A stretch of DNA of 64,000 nt from Paracoccaceae bacterium (GTDB lineage: Bacteria > Pseudomonadota > Alphaproteobacteria > Rhodobacterales > Rhodobacteraceae): contig WKFK01000012.1 of assembly GCA_014872815.1 (NCBI GenBank), positions 62,001-126,000 on the forward strand. The letters run 5' to 3'. A program made the position numbers and the translations under genes. Shown here piece by piece: positions 27,239-36,072 of this stretch. The notes beneath the pieces were generated by a model that saw nothing but the letters and a program-made list of their open reading frames with translations, was not told the DNA's origin and did not search any database. Numbering within the stretch: position 1 is the stretch's first letter; the number at the start of each line of letters is the position of its first letter.

Positions 27239-27757
27239 CTATCGAAGTTCCCGACTTTGCGGCGTTTCACACTTGCCCCTGTCGAGACAGCCCTGCACAT
27301 AATTCAGTTCCTTTTCACCGGCAGGATAGATCAACCGTGGCTGCATCATTATTCTGTTCACGATGTCATCGCAGGTAAATCTCGCGTCCACGAAGTAGAC
27401 ACCTTCAGATTCGGCAACGAAAATCAAAAGGGCTTCCTCCGCGTCCGTGTCCACATACCTTTCCAAGCAGCTCATGTCAGGCTTACAAATCATCGTTATG
27501 ACCCGGTCAAACGGCGTTCTTTTCCCCTTGGCTCCGAGCGAAACACCGACAGTGCGAACAGCCGCATAGTGTGGTTCCGGTCGCGTCATTTCGGGGTCCA
27601 CACCTTCAGACACCATTCGCGCTTTCACAATGTGATAGCGGTAGTCTGAGTTTTGCGCGTAACTGTAGCTCGCATGCAAAATCTGAGGATCGCAATCATC
27701 CTCGGCAATAGATGCAGTCGCAAAAAACACTAAAAGCAATGAAAGAATTTTCTTCAA
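27239..27757 (-). CDS. Six-cysteine secreted protein, copy 2
   Basis: 172 residues, starting with TTG at 27757 because that opens a good Sec signal (MKKILSLLLVFFATASIA). No ATG or GTG suits, so the rare start either is real or reflects a decayed ATG. Cysteines at 22, 91, 97, 129, 157 and 163 line up with copy 1 (26276-26761), with GVSLGA at 71-76 and the C-terminal GCLDRGKC. Function unknown. Together with the DUF6500-like gene fragment it forms the second half of a duplicated module. Confidence 0.65.
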   Translation of the reverse strand: MKKILSLLLVFFATASIAEDDCDPQILHASYSYAQNSDYRYHIVKARMVSEGVDPEMTRPEPHYAAVRTVGVSLGAKGKRTPFDRVITMICKPDMSCLERYVDTDAEEALLIFVAESEGVYFVDARFTCDDIVNRIMMQPRLIYPAGEKELNYVQGCLDRGKCETPQSRELR

Positions 27758-27796
27758 CTAAACAACCCCAGAAATCAGTAAGAACAACTTATTGGG

Positions 27797-28600
27797 TTAG
27801 ACAACCAAATCAAACGTCCGCCGCACTTCCGCCGCCACCACATCGGCATGGGTGATCGCCCCCATATGCCCCGCACCAGCCACGGTCACCCGCCGCCCGT
27901 TCTGCACCGCACTGGCAACCCCATCACAAACCGGCTTCATGATCGCAGGGCTCTCCGCCCCGTCCATCACCACCACCGGCACGGCAATCTCGCCCAATCG
28001 CGGCATGATGTTGCCAACGTCTTCCAGCACATCCTGCTGAGAGGCCACCACAAACGGCACCTGCCGTGTAAAGGTCGCGCGGGTCTCTTCCGGCAACGCC
28101 TCCCACGGCGTGCCGTCGCCCCATTCCTCGACAAACATACGCACCGCTGCCTCGGGATCACCGGCGTCGTTTAAGGCAAACACCTGTCCCATATGCGCAT
28201 CGTTCTTAGCCACTTCCTCCGGCGCGGCCTCTTTGGCCGCCAACATCGTCACCGGCTCAAACAACGACAGGGACCGCACCAGATCCGGCCGCTCAATCGC
28301 CAACCGCAACCCCAGCAATCCGCCATAAGAATGCCCAATCACATCCACCGGCCCCTCCAGACGCGCCTTAATGGCATCGAGCATGGTCTGACCGGTCAAT
28401 GTACCCGGCACATAGCCTGCACTGCGCCCATGGCCCGGCATGTCCGGCGCCTCAATCGTCAACAGATCGTCCAGCGCCGCGCCGATGCCGCGAAAAGCGC
28501 CTGAGTGCCCCAGATTGCAATGCAGCGCCAAAGCCGCGCGCGACCCCTGCCCGAACACGCGCCAATGCATGTCAAGCGTCTTTCTGCTGTCCAATGCCAT
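27797..28600 (-). CDS. Alpha/beta hydrolase
   Basis: 267 residues from ATG 28600. GHSYGG with nucleophile S91, oxyanion region ALHCNLGHSG, APDMPGHGRS before it, and the terminal His in VAGAGHMGAITHA. A soluble esterase or lactonase-type enzyme of unknown substrate. The 16-base gap after the isomerase-like gene upstream suggests a two-gene unit. Confidence 0.85.
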   Translation of the reverse strand: MALDSRKTLDMHWRVFGQGSRAALALHCNLGHSGAFRGIGAALDDLLTIEAPDMPGHGRSAGYVPGTLTGQTMLDAIKARLEGPVDVIGHSYGGLLGLRLAIERPDLVRSLSLFEPVTMLAAKEAAPEEVAKNDAHMGQVFALNDAGDPEAAVRMFVEEWGDGTPWEALPEETRATFTRQVPFVVASQQDVLEDVGNIMPRLGEIAVPVVVMDGAESPAIMKPVCDGVASAVQNGRRVTVAGAGHMGAITHADVVAAEVRRTFDLVV

Positions 28601-28616
28601 GGTTCTTAAACTGTCC

Positions 28617-29216
28617 TTACAACTTACCCGCCAAATGCGCGTCCAAATCGTCCAACCGATCCTGCCCCCAGAACCGCGCCCCATCGTCGGTCACATAAAA
28701 CGGCGCGCCAAAGGCCCCCGCTTCCACTGCTTCATCCAGGTTGCGGGCATAGGTCTCCGCCCCCTCCAACAAACCGCTGTCCGCCAGCGCCGGATCAAAC
28801 CCGGCCTCAGTCAGACAGGCACGGATCACATCATCCTGCGCAATGTCCTTCTCCTCAGCCCAGCACGCCCGCGTGAACCCATGCGCCAAGGCGCCCAGAT
28901 CGCCACCACCGGCATTCGCCGCCGCGATAAAGGCATAAGAGGATGGCGCCATATTGGTCGGCCAATGCGCCGGCTGCAGATTGAACTCCATGCCCAGCTT
29001 CTTAGCCTGCCGCACCAATTCCTGCGCCCGGTATTCCTGACGGCTGACGTGACGTTCTTTGGGGGGCGTGCCGCCTGTGCGGCCAAACAGCGCAATGATG
29101 TCCAGCGGCTTGTAGACAATATCTGCCCCATGTTTGGCGGCAATCTCCTCAAGCCGGGTCCCGGCCAGATAGGTATATGGAGAAATTGTCGAGAAATAAT
29201 ACGTGATCGTGGCCAT
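28617..29216 (-). CDS. 2-hydroxychromene-2-carboxylate isomerase-like (DsbA-fold) protein
   Basis: 199 residues from ATG 29216. Kappa-GST/DsbA-fold: YYFSTISPYTYLAGTRLEE has Ser where DsbA has the CxxC, as in glutathione-dependent HCCA isomerases. The C-terminal GAFGAPFYVTDDGARFWGQDRLD is the family signature. The known reaction is in naphthalene breakdown, but many Roseobacters carry paralogues without that pathway, so the substrate is open. Encoded upstream of an alpha/beta hydrolase. Confidence 0.85.
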   Translation of the reverse strand: MATITYYFSTISPYTYLAGTRLEEIAAKHGADIVYKPLDIIALFGRTGGTPPKERHVSRQEYRAQELVRQAKKLGMEFNLQPAHWPTNMAPSSYAFIAAANAGGGDLGALAHGFTRACWAEEKDIAQDDVIRACLTEAGFDPALADSGLLEGAETYARNLDEAVEAGAFGAPFYVTDDGARFWGQDRLDDLDAHLAGKL

Positions 29217-29323
29217 TTCTGCCTCCCTGTTAGCGCGCTTAGCTTTGCGAGACGTTAGGGCCATGTTAAGGCAAGCGCAATGTCACGAATCTGTCACCAA
29301 AGCCACCTGGGGATTACCGCGCT

Positions 29324-30340
29324 ATGGCCACCATTCTTGAACCCAAACTGATCACTGGCAATGCCAACAAACCGCTTGCCAGCGCCATCGCGCGGCGCAT
29401 GTCGATGCATCGCGGCAGCAACGTCAACCTGATCGACGCCCGTGTCGAGCGGTTTAACGACGCCGAAATCTTTGTCGAAGTCTACGACAACGTGCGCGGC
29501 GAAGACATGTTCATCATCCAGTCGACCTCCAATCCGGCGAACGACAACCTGATGGAACTGCTGATCATGGCCGACGCCCTGCGCCGCTCTTCCGCGAGCC
29601 GCATCACCGCTGTGATCCCCTACTTCGGCTACGCCCGTCAGGACCGCCGCACCAAGGCCCGCACGCCAATCACCGCCAAGCTGGTCGCCAACATGATGGT
29701 CGAAGCCGGCATCGAGCGCATCCTGACCATGGATCTGCACGCCGCACAAATTCAGGGCTTCTTCGACATTCCGGTGGACAACCTCTACGCCTCCCCGGTC
29801 TTCGCCCTCGACATCTTGTCCCAGTTCAAAGACAACCTGTCCGACGTGATGGTCATCTCCCCGGACGTGGGCGGCGTAGCCCGCGCCCGTGAGCTGGCAA
29901 AACGCATCAACGCGCCGCTGGCCATCGTCGACAAGCGCCGCGAGAAGCCAGGTGAAGTGGCCGAAATGACCGTGATCGGCAACGTTCAGGGCAAGAAATG
30001 CATCATCGTGGACGACATCTGCGACACTGCCGGCACGCTCTGTAAAGCCGCCGAAGTCCTGATCGAGCACGGTGCCACCGAGGTGCACAGCTACATCTCC
30101 CACGGTGTCCTGTCCGGCCCGGCGATTGAGCGCATCACCAACTCGGTGATGAAGTCTCTGGTGATCACCGACAGCATCGAGCCCACCGAAGCCGTCAAAG
30201 GCGCCGCCAACATCCGCATCGTGCCGACCGCCCCGATGTTTGCCCAGGCGATCCTGAACACCGCGAACGGCACCTCGGTATCGTCGCTGTTTGAAACCGA
30301 GACACTGGAACCTGCCTACGAAGGCCTGTTCAAATCCTGA
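29324..30340 (+). CDS. prs: Ribose-phosphate pyrophosphokinase
   Basis: 338 residues, slightly longer than the usual 315. Contains [25 protein letters not shown] and the PRPP-binding loop [14 protein letters not shown]. Makes PRPP from ribose-5-phosphate and ATP for nucleotide, His and Trp synthesis. A terminator follows at 30366; the island begins immediately after it. Confidence 0.97.
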   Translation: MATILEPKLITGNANKPLASAIARRMSMHRGSNVNLIDARVERFNDAEIFVEVYDNVRGEDMFIIQSTSNPANDNLMELLIMADALRRSSASRITAVIPYFGYARQDRRTKARTPITAKLVANMMVEAGIERILTMDLHAAQIQGFFDIPVDNLYASPVFALDILSQFKDNLSDVMVISPDVGGVARARELAKRINAPLAIVDKRREKPGEVAEMTVIGNVQGKKCIIVDDICDTAGTLCKAAEVLIEHGATEVHSYISHGVLSGPAIERITNSVMKSLVITDSIEPTEAVKGAANIRIVPTAPMFAQAILNTANGTSVSSLFETETLEPAYEGLFKS

Positions 30341-30365
30341 TCCGGTGGATTGAGTTGAAATAAAG

Positions 30366-30393
30366 AAAGCCCCGTCGGAGACGTCGGGGCTTT
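30366..30393 (+). terminator. Intrinsic terminator of prs
   Basis: AAAGCCCCG / CGGGGCTTT with a ten-base loop (which can pair further) followed by TCGGTTT, 26 bases after the prs stop. Confidence 0.88.
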
Positions 30394-30776
30394 TCGGTTT
30401 GGGGATGCCTAAATGGCTGCAGTCGGCCCGAAGCTGACATCAAAACGTCATGCAGCAGACGGCTGCAAAGAGCCCAACCTGTGAATCTAGAATTTTCGCT
30501 GCGCGCGCACGCAGCAGGAAAATCGCCGCATTTGCGCTCTAAGTGACGCTGCCGCGCGGCGGGAAAACCAGTCGTTCGCAAACATTGCAGCGAAAAATTT
30601 GGGGGCAACTCGCAGGTCGCGGGACTTTGCGGCTTTCCGCATTTTTAATCCAAAGGACCGCAGTCAGCCCAAAGCGGACCTTCATCACTAGGCTTTCCAT
30701 TCTCTGAGATGCGGATCAGAGCGGACAATGCAATCGACAATCACTATGGCTACAATTCTCCCTTGACGCCTCGATG
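30394..30776. other. Gene-free, repeat-bearing left flank of the island
   Basis: About 380 bases without a supportable gene. It contains two copies of a 23-base element, GCAGTCGGCCCGAAGCTGAC at 30419 and GCAGTCAGCCCAAAGCGGAC at 30660, plus a weaker AGAGCGGACAATG near 30717. Such elements recur, as far as I recall, between genes in Roseobacter genomes and near mobile DNA. The base pattern changes here from the C/G-rich backbone to the more mixed island. Confidence 0.55.
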
Positions 30777-30790
30777 ATCGATATATAGAT
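30777..30790. promoter_or_regulatory. Near-palindrome over the start of the PadR gene
   Basis: ATCGATATATAGAT is symmetric except for one pair and lies just upstream of the chosen PadR start. A TTGACG (30763-30768) could be the -35 element. PadR proteins commonly repress themselves from dyads at this place, so it is a candidate autoregulatory operator. Confidence 0.4.
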
Positions 30791-30797
30791 GGAGGCC

Positions 30798-31169
30798 ATG
30801 AGCAAAAATACCGAAACCCCTGACCTGACCAGTTCCGAGTATTGGAGCAACACAATCAAGATGAGCTTATCCAAGTTTTTCATCCTCTGTGTTTTGCAAG
30901 ACAAAGAGCTGCATGGCTATGACATCGCGAAAGAGGTCGAACGCCGGACCGAAGGCGGTTGCACGCCCAAAGAAGGCACGATCTACCCGGTGCTCAAGCA
31001 GTTCACAAAGGGCGGCTATGTGACATTCGAATCCGAGACTGTCTCGGGCCGCGAACGCAAGATCTACTCTGTCACCGAGAAAGGCCGAAAGGCTTTTCAG
31101 GTTGCATTGGCTGAGTGGATGAAGATCACCCGCTGTTTGCAGGACTGTTCCTGCATGGTCGCAGCATAA
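30798..31169 (+). CDS. PadR-family regulator with clustered cysteines
   Basis: 123 residues from ATG 30798 (an ATG at 30789 adds three). Winged helix typical of PadR: LSKFFILCVLQDKELHGYDI, GGCTPKEGTIYPVLKQF and the wing TVSGRERKIYSVTEKG. Unlike classic PadR it has Cys31, Cys55 in the recognition helix region and a C-terminal CLQDCSC (113, 117, 119). Such a set could bind a thiophilic metal or metalloid or react with an electrophile; this is inference. It leads a co-directional run of up to eight genes. Confidence 0.85.
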   Translation: MSKNTETPDLTSSEYWSNTIKMSLSKFFILCVLQDKELHGYDIAKEVERRTEGGCTPKEGTIYPVLKQFTKGGYVTFESETVSGRERKIYSVTEKGRKAFQVALAEWMKITRCLQDCSCMVAA

Positions 31170-31218
31170 AAATTTTGGCCCGTTACTTTGAGGGTCGATG
31201 CATCGAAGGGCTAAGAAA

Positions 31219-32661
31219 ATGAAACATGGACTGATCGACAACAAAGTGGTGGTTATTGGCGCTGGCCCTGTTGGGGTCGCAACCGCCGCTCAACTTCTCC
31301 AGAAGGGTCTGACCCCCGTCCTTCTGGAGAAGGGTGATACGGCAGGCAGAGCCATGCTGGAATGGGGCCATGTGCGCGTGTTCACGCCTTGGAAGCTGAT
31401 GATAGACCCCGCTGTGGTCGCGTTGCTTGAAGGCGCGGGTTGGGATGCACCTGACGGTGATCATATCCCAACCGGAAAGGAAATCGTTGAAGAATACCTG
31501 ATACCCGCAACTCAAAACACTGACCTCAAAGACTACATAGAGTTTGGTGCGGAAGTGATCGCGATTTCTAAACGCGGCATGAGCAAGTCTGTATCGCGCA
31601 ATCGTGACGATGTACCGTTCACCATCCACTATACAACAAGCGATGGTGAGGCTCATGTCATTGAAGCCGGAGCGGTTATTGATGCATCGGGAACATGGTC
31701 AAACCCGAACCCAATCGGCGCTGATGGTTTGCCCGTGGCGGGTGAAAATTCCGCAAGCGACCAGATCACCTATCTTATTCCGGATACGCTGGGTGCAGAC
31801 CGCGCACAGTACGAGGGGAAATCCACTCTGGTATTGGGTGGCGGACACTCTGCAACCAACGTTATCCTGGATTTGCTTCAAATTCGCGAGGAAAGTGCAG
31901 ACACCAAGATTTTCTGGGGCTTGCGCCACAACAACATGGACAAGCTTCTGTCGAGCGTCGGCTTGAATAAGGAACTGCCTGGACGTGCGGCCCTCGGGAT
32001 TGCGGCCAAGAAAGCCGTGGATGAGGGTGCGCTGGATCTTCTCGCCCCGATGCGGGTCCAAAAGATCGAGAAAGTGGACGGACGCCTGCATGTGTCCCTG
32101 GTCGTTGATGGGCAACCTCGTGAAATCGTCGTGGACCGGATCGTTGTGAACGCCGGATTCCGCCCCGACATGGCAATGCTGCGCGAGCTTCGGCTTGATC
32201 TGGATGATGTTGTGGAAGCACCGCGCATCCTGTCACCGATGATCGACCCGAACCTGCACTCGTGCGGGTCGGTGCCGAAACACGGCGTGAAGGAGTTGTC
32301 GCACACCGAGAAGAACTTCTTCATCGTTGGAATGAAATCCTACGGTCGCGCACCAACCTTCCTGATGCGGACTGGCTATGCACAGGTGCGGTCTATCACT
32401 GACACGCTGGCTGGTGTCGTCAGCGAAGAACCCGCCGAACAGGTAGCGCCTGCGTGCTGTGGCCCTGAAGATGGCGTTGGTGGAACTGCGATGAGCTGTG
32501 GTGGAAAACTGGACCCTGATCCAGTGCCCGCCAGCTGCTGCGGTGACACGTCGCCTCAAACAAGTTGTGGTGACACATCCTCCAAATCAAGCTGCGGTGG
32601 CGCATCCGAACCCAAGTCGGAATTCGAAACCACTTCATCCTGCTGCGGATCACGCAGCTGA
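31219..32661 (+). CDS. FAD/NAD(P)-dependent oxidoreductase with nine-Cys C-terminal tail
   Basis: 480 residues from ATG 31219 (AAGGG eight bases upstream; an ATG at 31198 is possible). FAD Rossmann motif VVVIGAGPVGVATA near 11-24, second nucleotide-binding motif LVLGGGHSATNV near 204-215, and IDASGTW and VNAGFRPDM elements of the flavin-monooxygenase/thioredoxin-reductase-like group. The last 70 residues form a low-complexity tail with Cys at 413, 414, 427, 440, 441, 450, 459, 475 and 476, in CCG, CGG and CGD contexts separated by Ser/Thr/Pro linkers. No redox CxxC typical of thioredoxin reductase is seen. A metal- or metalloid-binding tail on a flavoenzyme is my reading; it recalls flavoproteins of arsenic islands (ArsO type). 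Confidence 0.8.
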   Translation: MKHGLIDNKVVVIGAGPVGVATAAQLLQKGLTPVLLEKGDTAGRAMLEWGHVRVFTPWKLMIDPAVVALLEGAGWDAPDGDHIPTGKEIVEEYLIPATQNTDLKDYIEFGAEVIAISKRGMSKSVSRNRDDVPFTIHYTTSDGEAHVIEAGAVIDASGTWSNPNPIGADGLPVAGENSASDQITYLIPDTLGADRAQYEGKSTLVLGGGHSATNVILDLLQIREESADTKIFWGLRHNNMDKLLSSVGLNKELPGRAALGIAAKKAVDEGALDLLAPMRVQKIEKVDGRLHVSLVVDGQPREIVVDRIVVNAGFRPDMAMLRELRLDLDDVVEAPRILSPMIDPNLHSCGSVPKHGVKELSHTEKNFFIVGMKSYGRAPTFLMRTGYAQVRSITDTLAGVVSEEPAEQVAPACCGPEDGVGGTAMSCGGKLDPDPVPASCCGDTSPQTSCGDTSSKSSCGGASEPKSEFETTSSCCGSRS

Positions 32662-32714
32662 TCTGGAGGGCACCTTAAATCGAGGTGTCCTCCGACAAAT
32701 TTTAGGGCAGCAAA

Positions 32715-33941
32715 ATGACCATATCCCAGCTTAAACCCGACCGTTTCGGACTGACGTTCCTGTCCGCATTTGGCTTTGCCCAAATCTGCTCATGGGGAAC
32801 ACTTTTTTATGCCTTTCCGCAAATTGCGTTGGCGATGGAAACTGATCTGGGGTGGGATAGGTCGGCTCTTTATGGCGCCCTCACCCTTGGCTTGTTGTTG
32901 TCAGCGGCTGCCGCCGTGCCGGTCGGGATCATGAGCGACAAAGGCCATGGCCGGATCGTGATGTCGGGCGGTTCGGTTCTCGCAGGTCTATTCTTTGTGT
33001 TGTGGTCACAGTCTCACACACTGACCTGGTACTATTTCAGCTTTGCAGGGATCGGTTTGTTGCAGGCGGCGGTGCTGTACACTGCTGCGTTCGCGGTGGT
33101 CGCGCGGCACTGTGATCCATCCAAAACCCGGCACTACATTACCGTCCTTACTCTATGGGGTGGATTTGCCAGCACTGTGTTCATCCCTTTGATCGAAGCA
33201 ATGTTGAGCATCATGGATTGGCGGCAGGTCCTTTTGGTTCTGGCGGCCGTCAACGTGGTGCTTTGCGCAGGTATCTACTGGAAGCTCCCAACGGGCGATC
33301 ATACTGAAAAAACGGACTCAGGGATTGAACCAAAGCGAACAAGCGCTTGGGCTCTGGCACAACCGGTTTTTTGGGCTCTGTTGGTCTACATGGCGCTTCA
33401 CGCCGTGATTGAGAATGCGTTCCGGTTTCATCTCTATCCAATGTTCATCGAAAACGGGATTGGGTCAGAAAATGCCGTATTCCTTCTGGCGCTTCTGGGT
33501 CCGGCCCAGGTTGTGGGCCGGATTGTCATCAACTTCTGGCAGACGCGCAGCATTTCAAGCATCGGTATGTTTGTTGCGGCTCTGATCCCTATTGCCTTGC
33601 TCGCAATGCTTATTGCACCAAATGCGGTCCCCATCCTCATGGTCGCGACTGTGACCTATGGAGCGGCGGCGGGAATTTTGACCATTGTGAATGGGATGGC
33701 TGTTCCTGAGTTACTGACCAGAAGCTCATATGGCCTGATTAACGGCATGATGCAGACACCCATGCTTGTGCTGCGCGCCTTCGCCCCTTCAATCGCCGCA
33801 CTTTCATACAGCGCAACAGGCAGCTACTCCGGCCTGCTCTATGGCTTGGTTGTGTCTGGTGTCCTGATGGTTTTGGCCTTCGGAGCCGCGGTCGTACTGT
33901 CCAAACGCACGCGGCGAGAACTCCATGCGGAACCCTTCTGA
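32715..33941 (+). CDS. MFS transporter
   Basis: 408 residues with twelve hydrophobic segments. The N-terminal AFGFAQICSWGTLFYAFPQI and the loop MSDKGHGRIVM between TM2 and TM3 are typical of the major facilitator superfamily. It lies 53 bases after the flavoprotein and 24 bases before the GST gene, so it very probably exports (or imports) the compound that these enzymes handle. An ArsK-like role (an MFS metalloid exporter) is conceivable but not demonstrated. Confidence 0.85.
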   Translation: MTISQLKPDRFGLTFLSAFGFAQICSWGTLFYAFPQIALAMETDLGWDRSALYGALTLGLLLSAAAAVPVGIMSDKGHGRIVMSGGSVLAGLFFVLWSQSHTLTWYYFSFAGIGLLQAAVLYTAAFAVVARHCDPSKTRHYITVLTLWGGFASTVFIPLIEAMLSIMDWRQVLLVLAAVNVVLCAGIYWKLPTGDHTEKTDSGIEPKRTSAWALAQPVFWALLVYMALHAVIENAFRFHLYPMFIENGIGSENAVFLLALLGPAQVVGRIVINFWQTRSISSIGMFVAALIPIALLAMLIAPNAVPILMVATVTYGAAAGILTIVNGMAVPELLTRSSYGLINGMMQTPMLVLRAFAPSIAALSYSATGSYSGLLYGLVVSGVLMVLAFGAAVVLSKRTRRELHAEPF

Positions 33942-33965
33942 ACAACTGTTTGAGAGGAGTATAGA

Positions 33966-34580
33966 ATGAAAATTGTCAGCCTGAAGATCTGCCCATTTGT
34001 CCAGCGCGTGATTGCCTTGCTTGAAGCAAAGGGGCTGCCCTACGACGTGGAATACATCACTCTCGACAACAAGCCACAGTGGTTCCTGGAAATTTCTCCA
34101 AACGCGCAAGTTCCAGTGCTGATCACAGATGACGGTGAAGCGTTGTTCGAAAGTGATGCCATTTTCGAATACATCGAAGAGTCTTACGCTCCTTTGCAGG
34201 CCAATCTCACTCCCGTGGAAAAAGCGCAGAACCGCGCGTGGACCTTCCTTGCCACCAAACACTATCTGACCCAATGCAGCGCACAGCGAAGCGCTGATGC
34301 GGGCATTCTGGCCGAACGGTTGGAGAAGCTGGAAAAAGCTTTTGATACCATCGAAGCGAAGCTTACCGGCAGCACATATTTTGCTGGTGAGGAAATCGGC
34401 ACAGTCGACATCGCATGGCTCGTGTTACTGCATCGCGCCTGTATCATCGAACAACGTTCCGGCCACGATTTCATCGGGGATCGACCTAAACTGAAGGCTT
34501 GGCAGAACGCGCTGATGCTTTCTGGCCTGCCAGCGAAATCTGTTGCACCCGATTTCGTCGGGGCCTTCTCAGACTTTTAA
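33966..34580 (+). CDS. Glutathione S-transferase, omega-like
   Basis: 204 residues. Thioredoxin-like N-terminal domain begins MKIVSLKICPFVQRVIALL: Cys9 in CPF-x-QR is the catalytic residue type of omega, beta-like and dehydroascorbate-reductase GSTs rather than Ser/Tyr. VPVLITDDGEALFESDAI is the GSH-binding site, and a helical C-terminal domain follows. Omega enzymes perform thiol transfer and reduce methylated arsenic species, so the link to ArsP nearby is suggestive. Start preceded by GAGAGGAG. Confidence 0.87.
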   Translation: MKIVSLKICPFVQRVIALLEAKGLPYDVEYITLDNKPQWFLEISPNAQVPVLITDDGEALFESDAIFEYIEESYAPLQANLTPVEKAQNRAWTFLATKHYLTQCSAQRSADAGILAERLEKLEKAFDTIEAKLTGSTYFAGEEIGTVDIAWLVLLHRACIIEQRSGHDFIGDRPKLKAWQNALMLSGLPAKSVAPDFVGAFSDF

Positions 34581-34688
34581 TTATCAGATCAAACATTTCT
34601 TGGACGTGGTGCCGCGGTGAGAAACAGCGCCGTCAACGACCAAAGCCCACTTGAACTGTGCTGCTGAAAACCAACTAAAGGATCCAAC

Positions 34689-35894
34689 ATGACTCAATTC
34701 GATACTGCACCCGCCAAGACCGGCGATACTTTCGTTCGTCACAATCCCAACTATCTCAACATGATATTCGGCACGACAGCCGTTACGCCAATGTGGGTGG
34801 CGGACATGGACCTGCCGATAGCCTCGCCCATTCAGGATGCACTGCGCTACGTCGCGGATCGGGGCCAATTTGCCTATGAATTTAACTCTGAAGGCATCTT
34901 CGAGGCCATCTCCGCTTGGTTCATGCGTCGGCATGACCTGGTGCTGAATCCAAAAAACTTTGTACCGTTTCCGGGCGTTCTGACCGCCATTGCCCTCTTG
35001 GTAAGGGAACTTTCAGATAAAGGGGACGGCGTTTTGATCCAAGTGCCTGCCTATCACCAGTTCAAGAAGGTGATTGGCACAGCTGGCCGCAAAGTTGTCA
35101 GCAGCCCACTGATCAATACGGGAGGGCGCTATTCGATGGACTTTGAGGATCTGGAGGCCAAGCTAGCTCCAGAGACAGTCAAGCTGATGATCTTATGTAA
35201 CCCACACAACCCGGTCGGCAGGGTCTGGACATCCGAAGAACTAAAAAAGATTGTCGAGATAGCCGAGCGAAACGGTGTGACCATCATCAGCGATGAAATC
35301 CACTCCGACATTCTTTACGGAGACCATCGCTTTACCAGCCTATCGGCACTGGACAACAAGCGACATGTTTCTGTCATCGGATCACCTGCGAAAACGTTCG
35401 GGATGCAGAGCATTTCCAATGGCTACGTTTACACCGAGAACGAAGACATTCTGAAACGCATGAAACATGTCGAGGACTCCATGTATCTTGGTCACGGAAA
35501 TGCGTTTACAAACTTTGCAACAATCGCTGCCTACGAGAAGGGCGACGAATGGGTGGATGCTTTCCTCAGCTATATGCAAGGGACCATTGACTGGGTTTCA
35601 GAGTTTTTGACAAACGAGCTTCCAACTATCTCGATGTCACCGGTGGAAGGCACCTATCAGATCTGGTTGGATTGTTCCGACACCGGGCTGGAAGGCGATG
35701 AGCTGAAAGCCAAGTTGGGTGAATCCGGATTCGGTGCAACTCCAGGAACCTGGTTTGATGATGAAGCCACTCAGTTCATTCGAATCAACATTGCTGCGCC
35801 CAGATCAGACATAGAGAGTGCATTCAAGCGGTTCAAAGTTGTACTGGATCAATCTGCGAAGCGCAAAGTCGATGGAATGGCACCGGTAGATTAA
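34689..35894 (+). CDS. MalY/PatB-type cystathionine beta-lyase (C-S lyase)
   Basis: 401 residues, PLP fold type I. PMWVADMDLPIASPI at the N-terminus, NPHNPVGRVW, SDEIHSDILYG and the Schiff-base Lys235 in GSPAKTFGMQ define the MalY/PatB subfamily. It cleaves the C-S bond of cystathionine or other S-substituted cysteines to pyruvate, ammonia and a thiol. Coming after a GST, it could release thiols from cysteine conjugates. AAAGGATCC precedes the start. Confidence 0.9.
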   Translation: MTQFDTAPAKTGDTFVRHNPNYLNMIFGTTAVTPMWVADMDLPIASPIQDALRYVADRGQFAYEFNSEGIFEAISAWFMRRHDLVLNPKNFVPFPGVLTAIALLVRELSDKGDGVLIQVPAYHQFKKVIGTAGRKVVSSPLINTGGRYSMDFEDLEAKLAPETVKLMILCNPHNPVGRVWTSEELKKIVEIAERNGVTIISDEIHSDILYGDHRFTSLSALDNKRHVSVIGSPAKTFGMQSISNGYVYTENEDILKRMKHVEDSMYLGHGNAFTNFATIAAYEKGDEWVDAFLSYMQGTIDWVSEFLTNELPTISMSPVEGTYQIWLDCSDTGLEGDELKAKLGESGFGATPGTWFDDEATQFIRINIAAPRSDIESAFKRFKVVLDQSAKRKVDGMAPVD

Positions 35895-36072
35895 AAAGCG
35901 TGCGCGGGAAATTCCAAGAATTCCTTCTGCTGATTGATGTGAAAAAGGCTGCTTGCGGTTCAAAATCCAATCAATGTGAGACTGCCGCAAGCTGCAAAAA
36001 GGCGTGTGAACCAAAGTACTCGGTCAAGGCTAGAGGCGAACTGAGTATTTCCTAAATTTGAGGGAATTTTCA

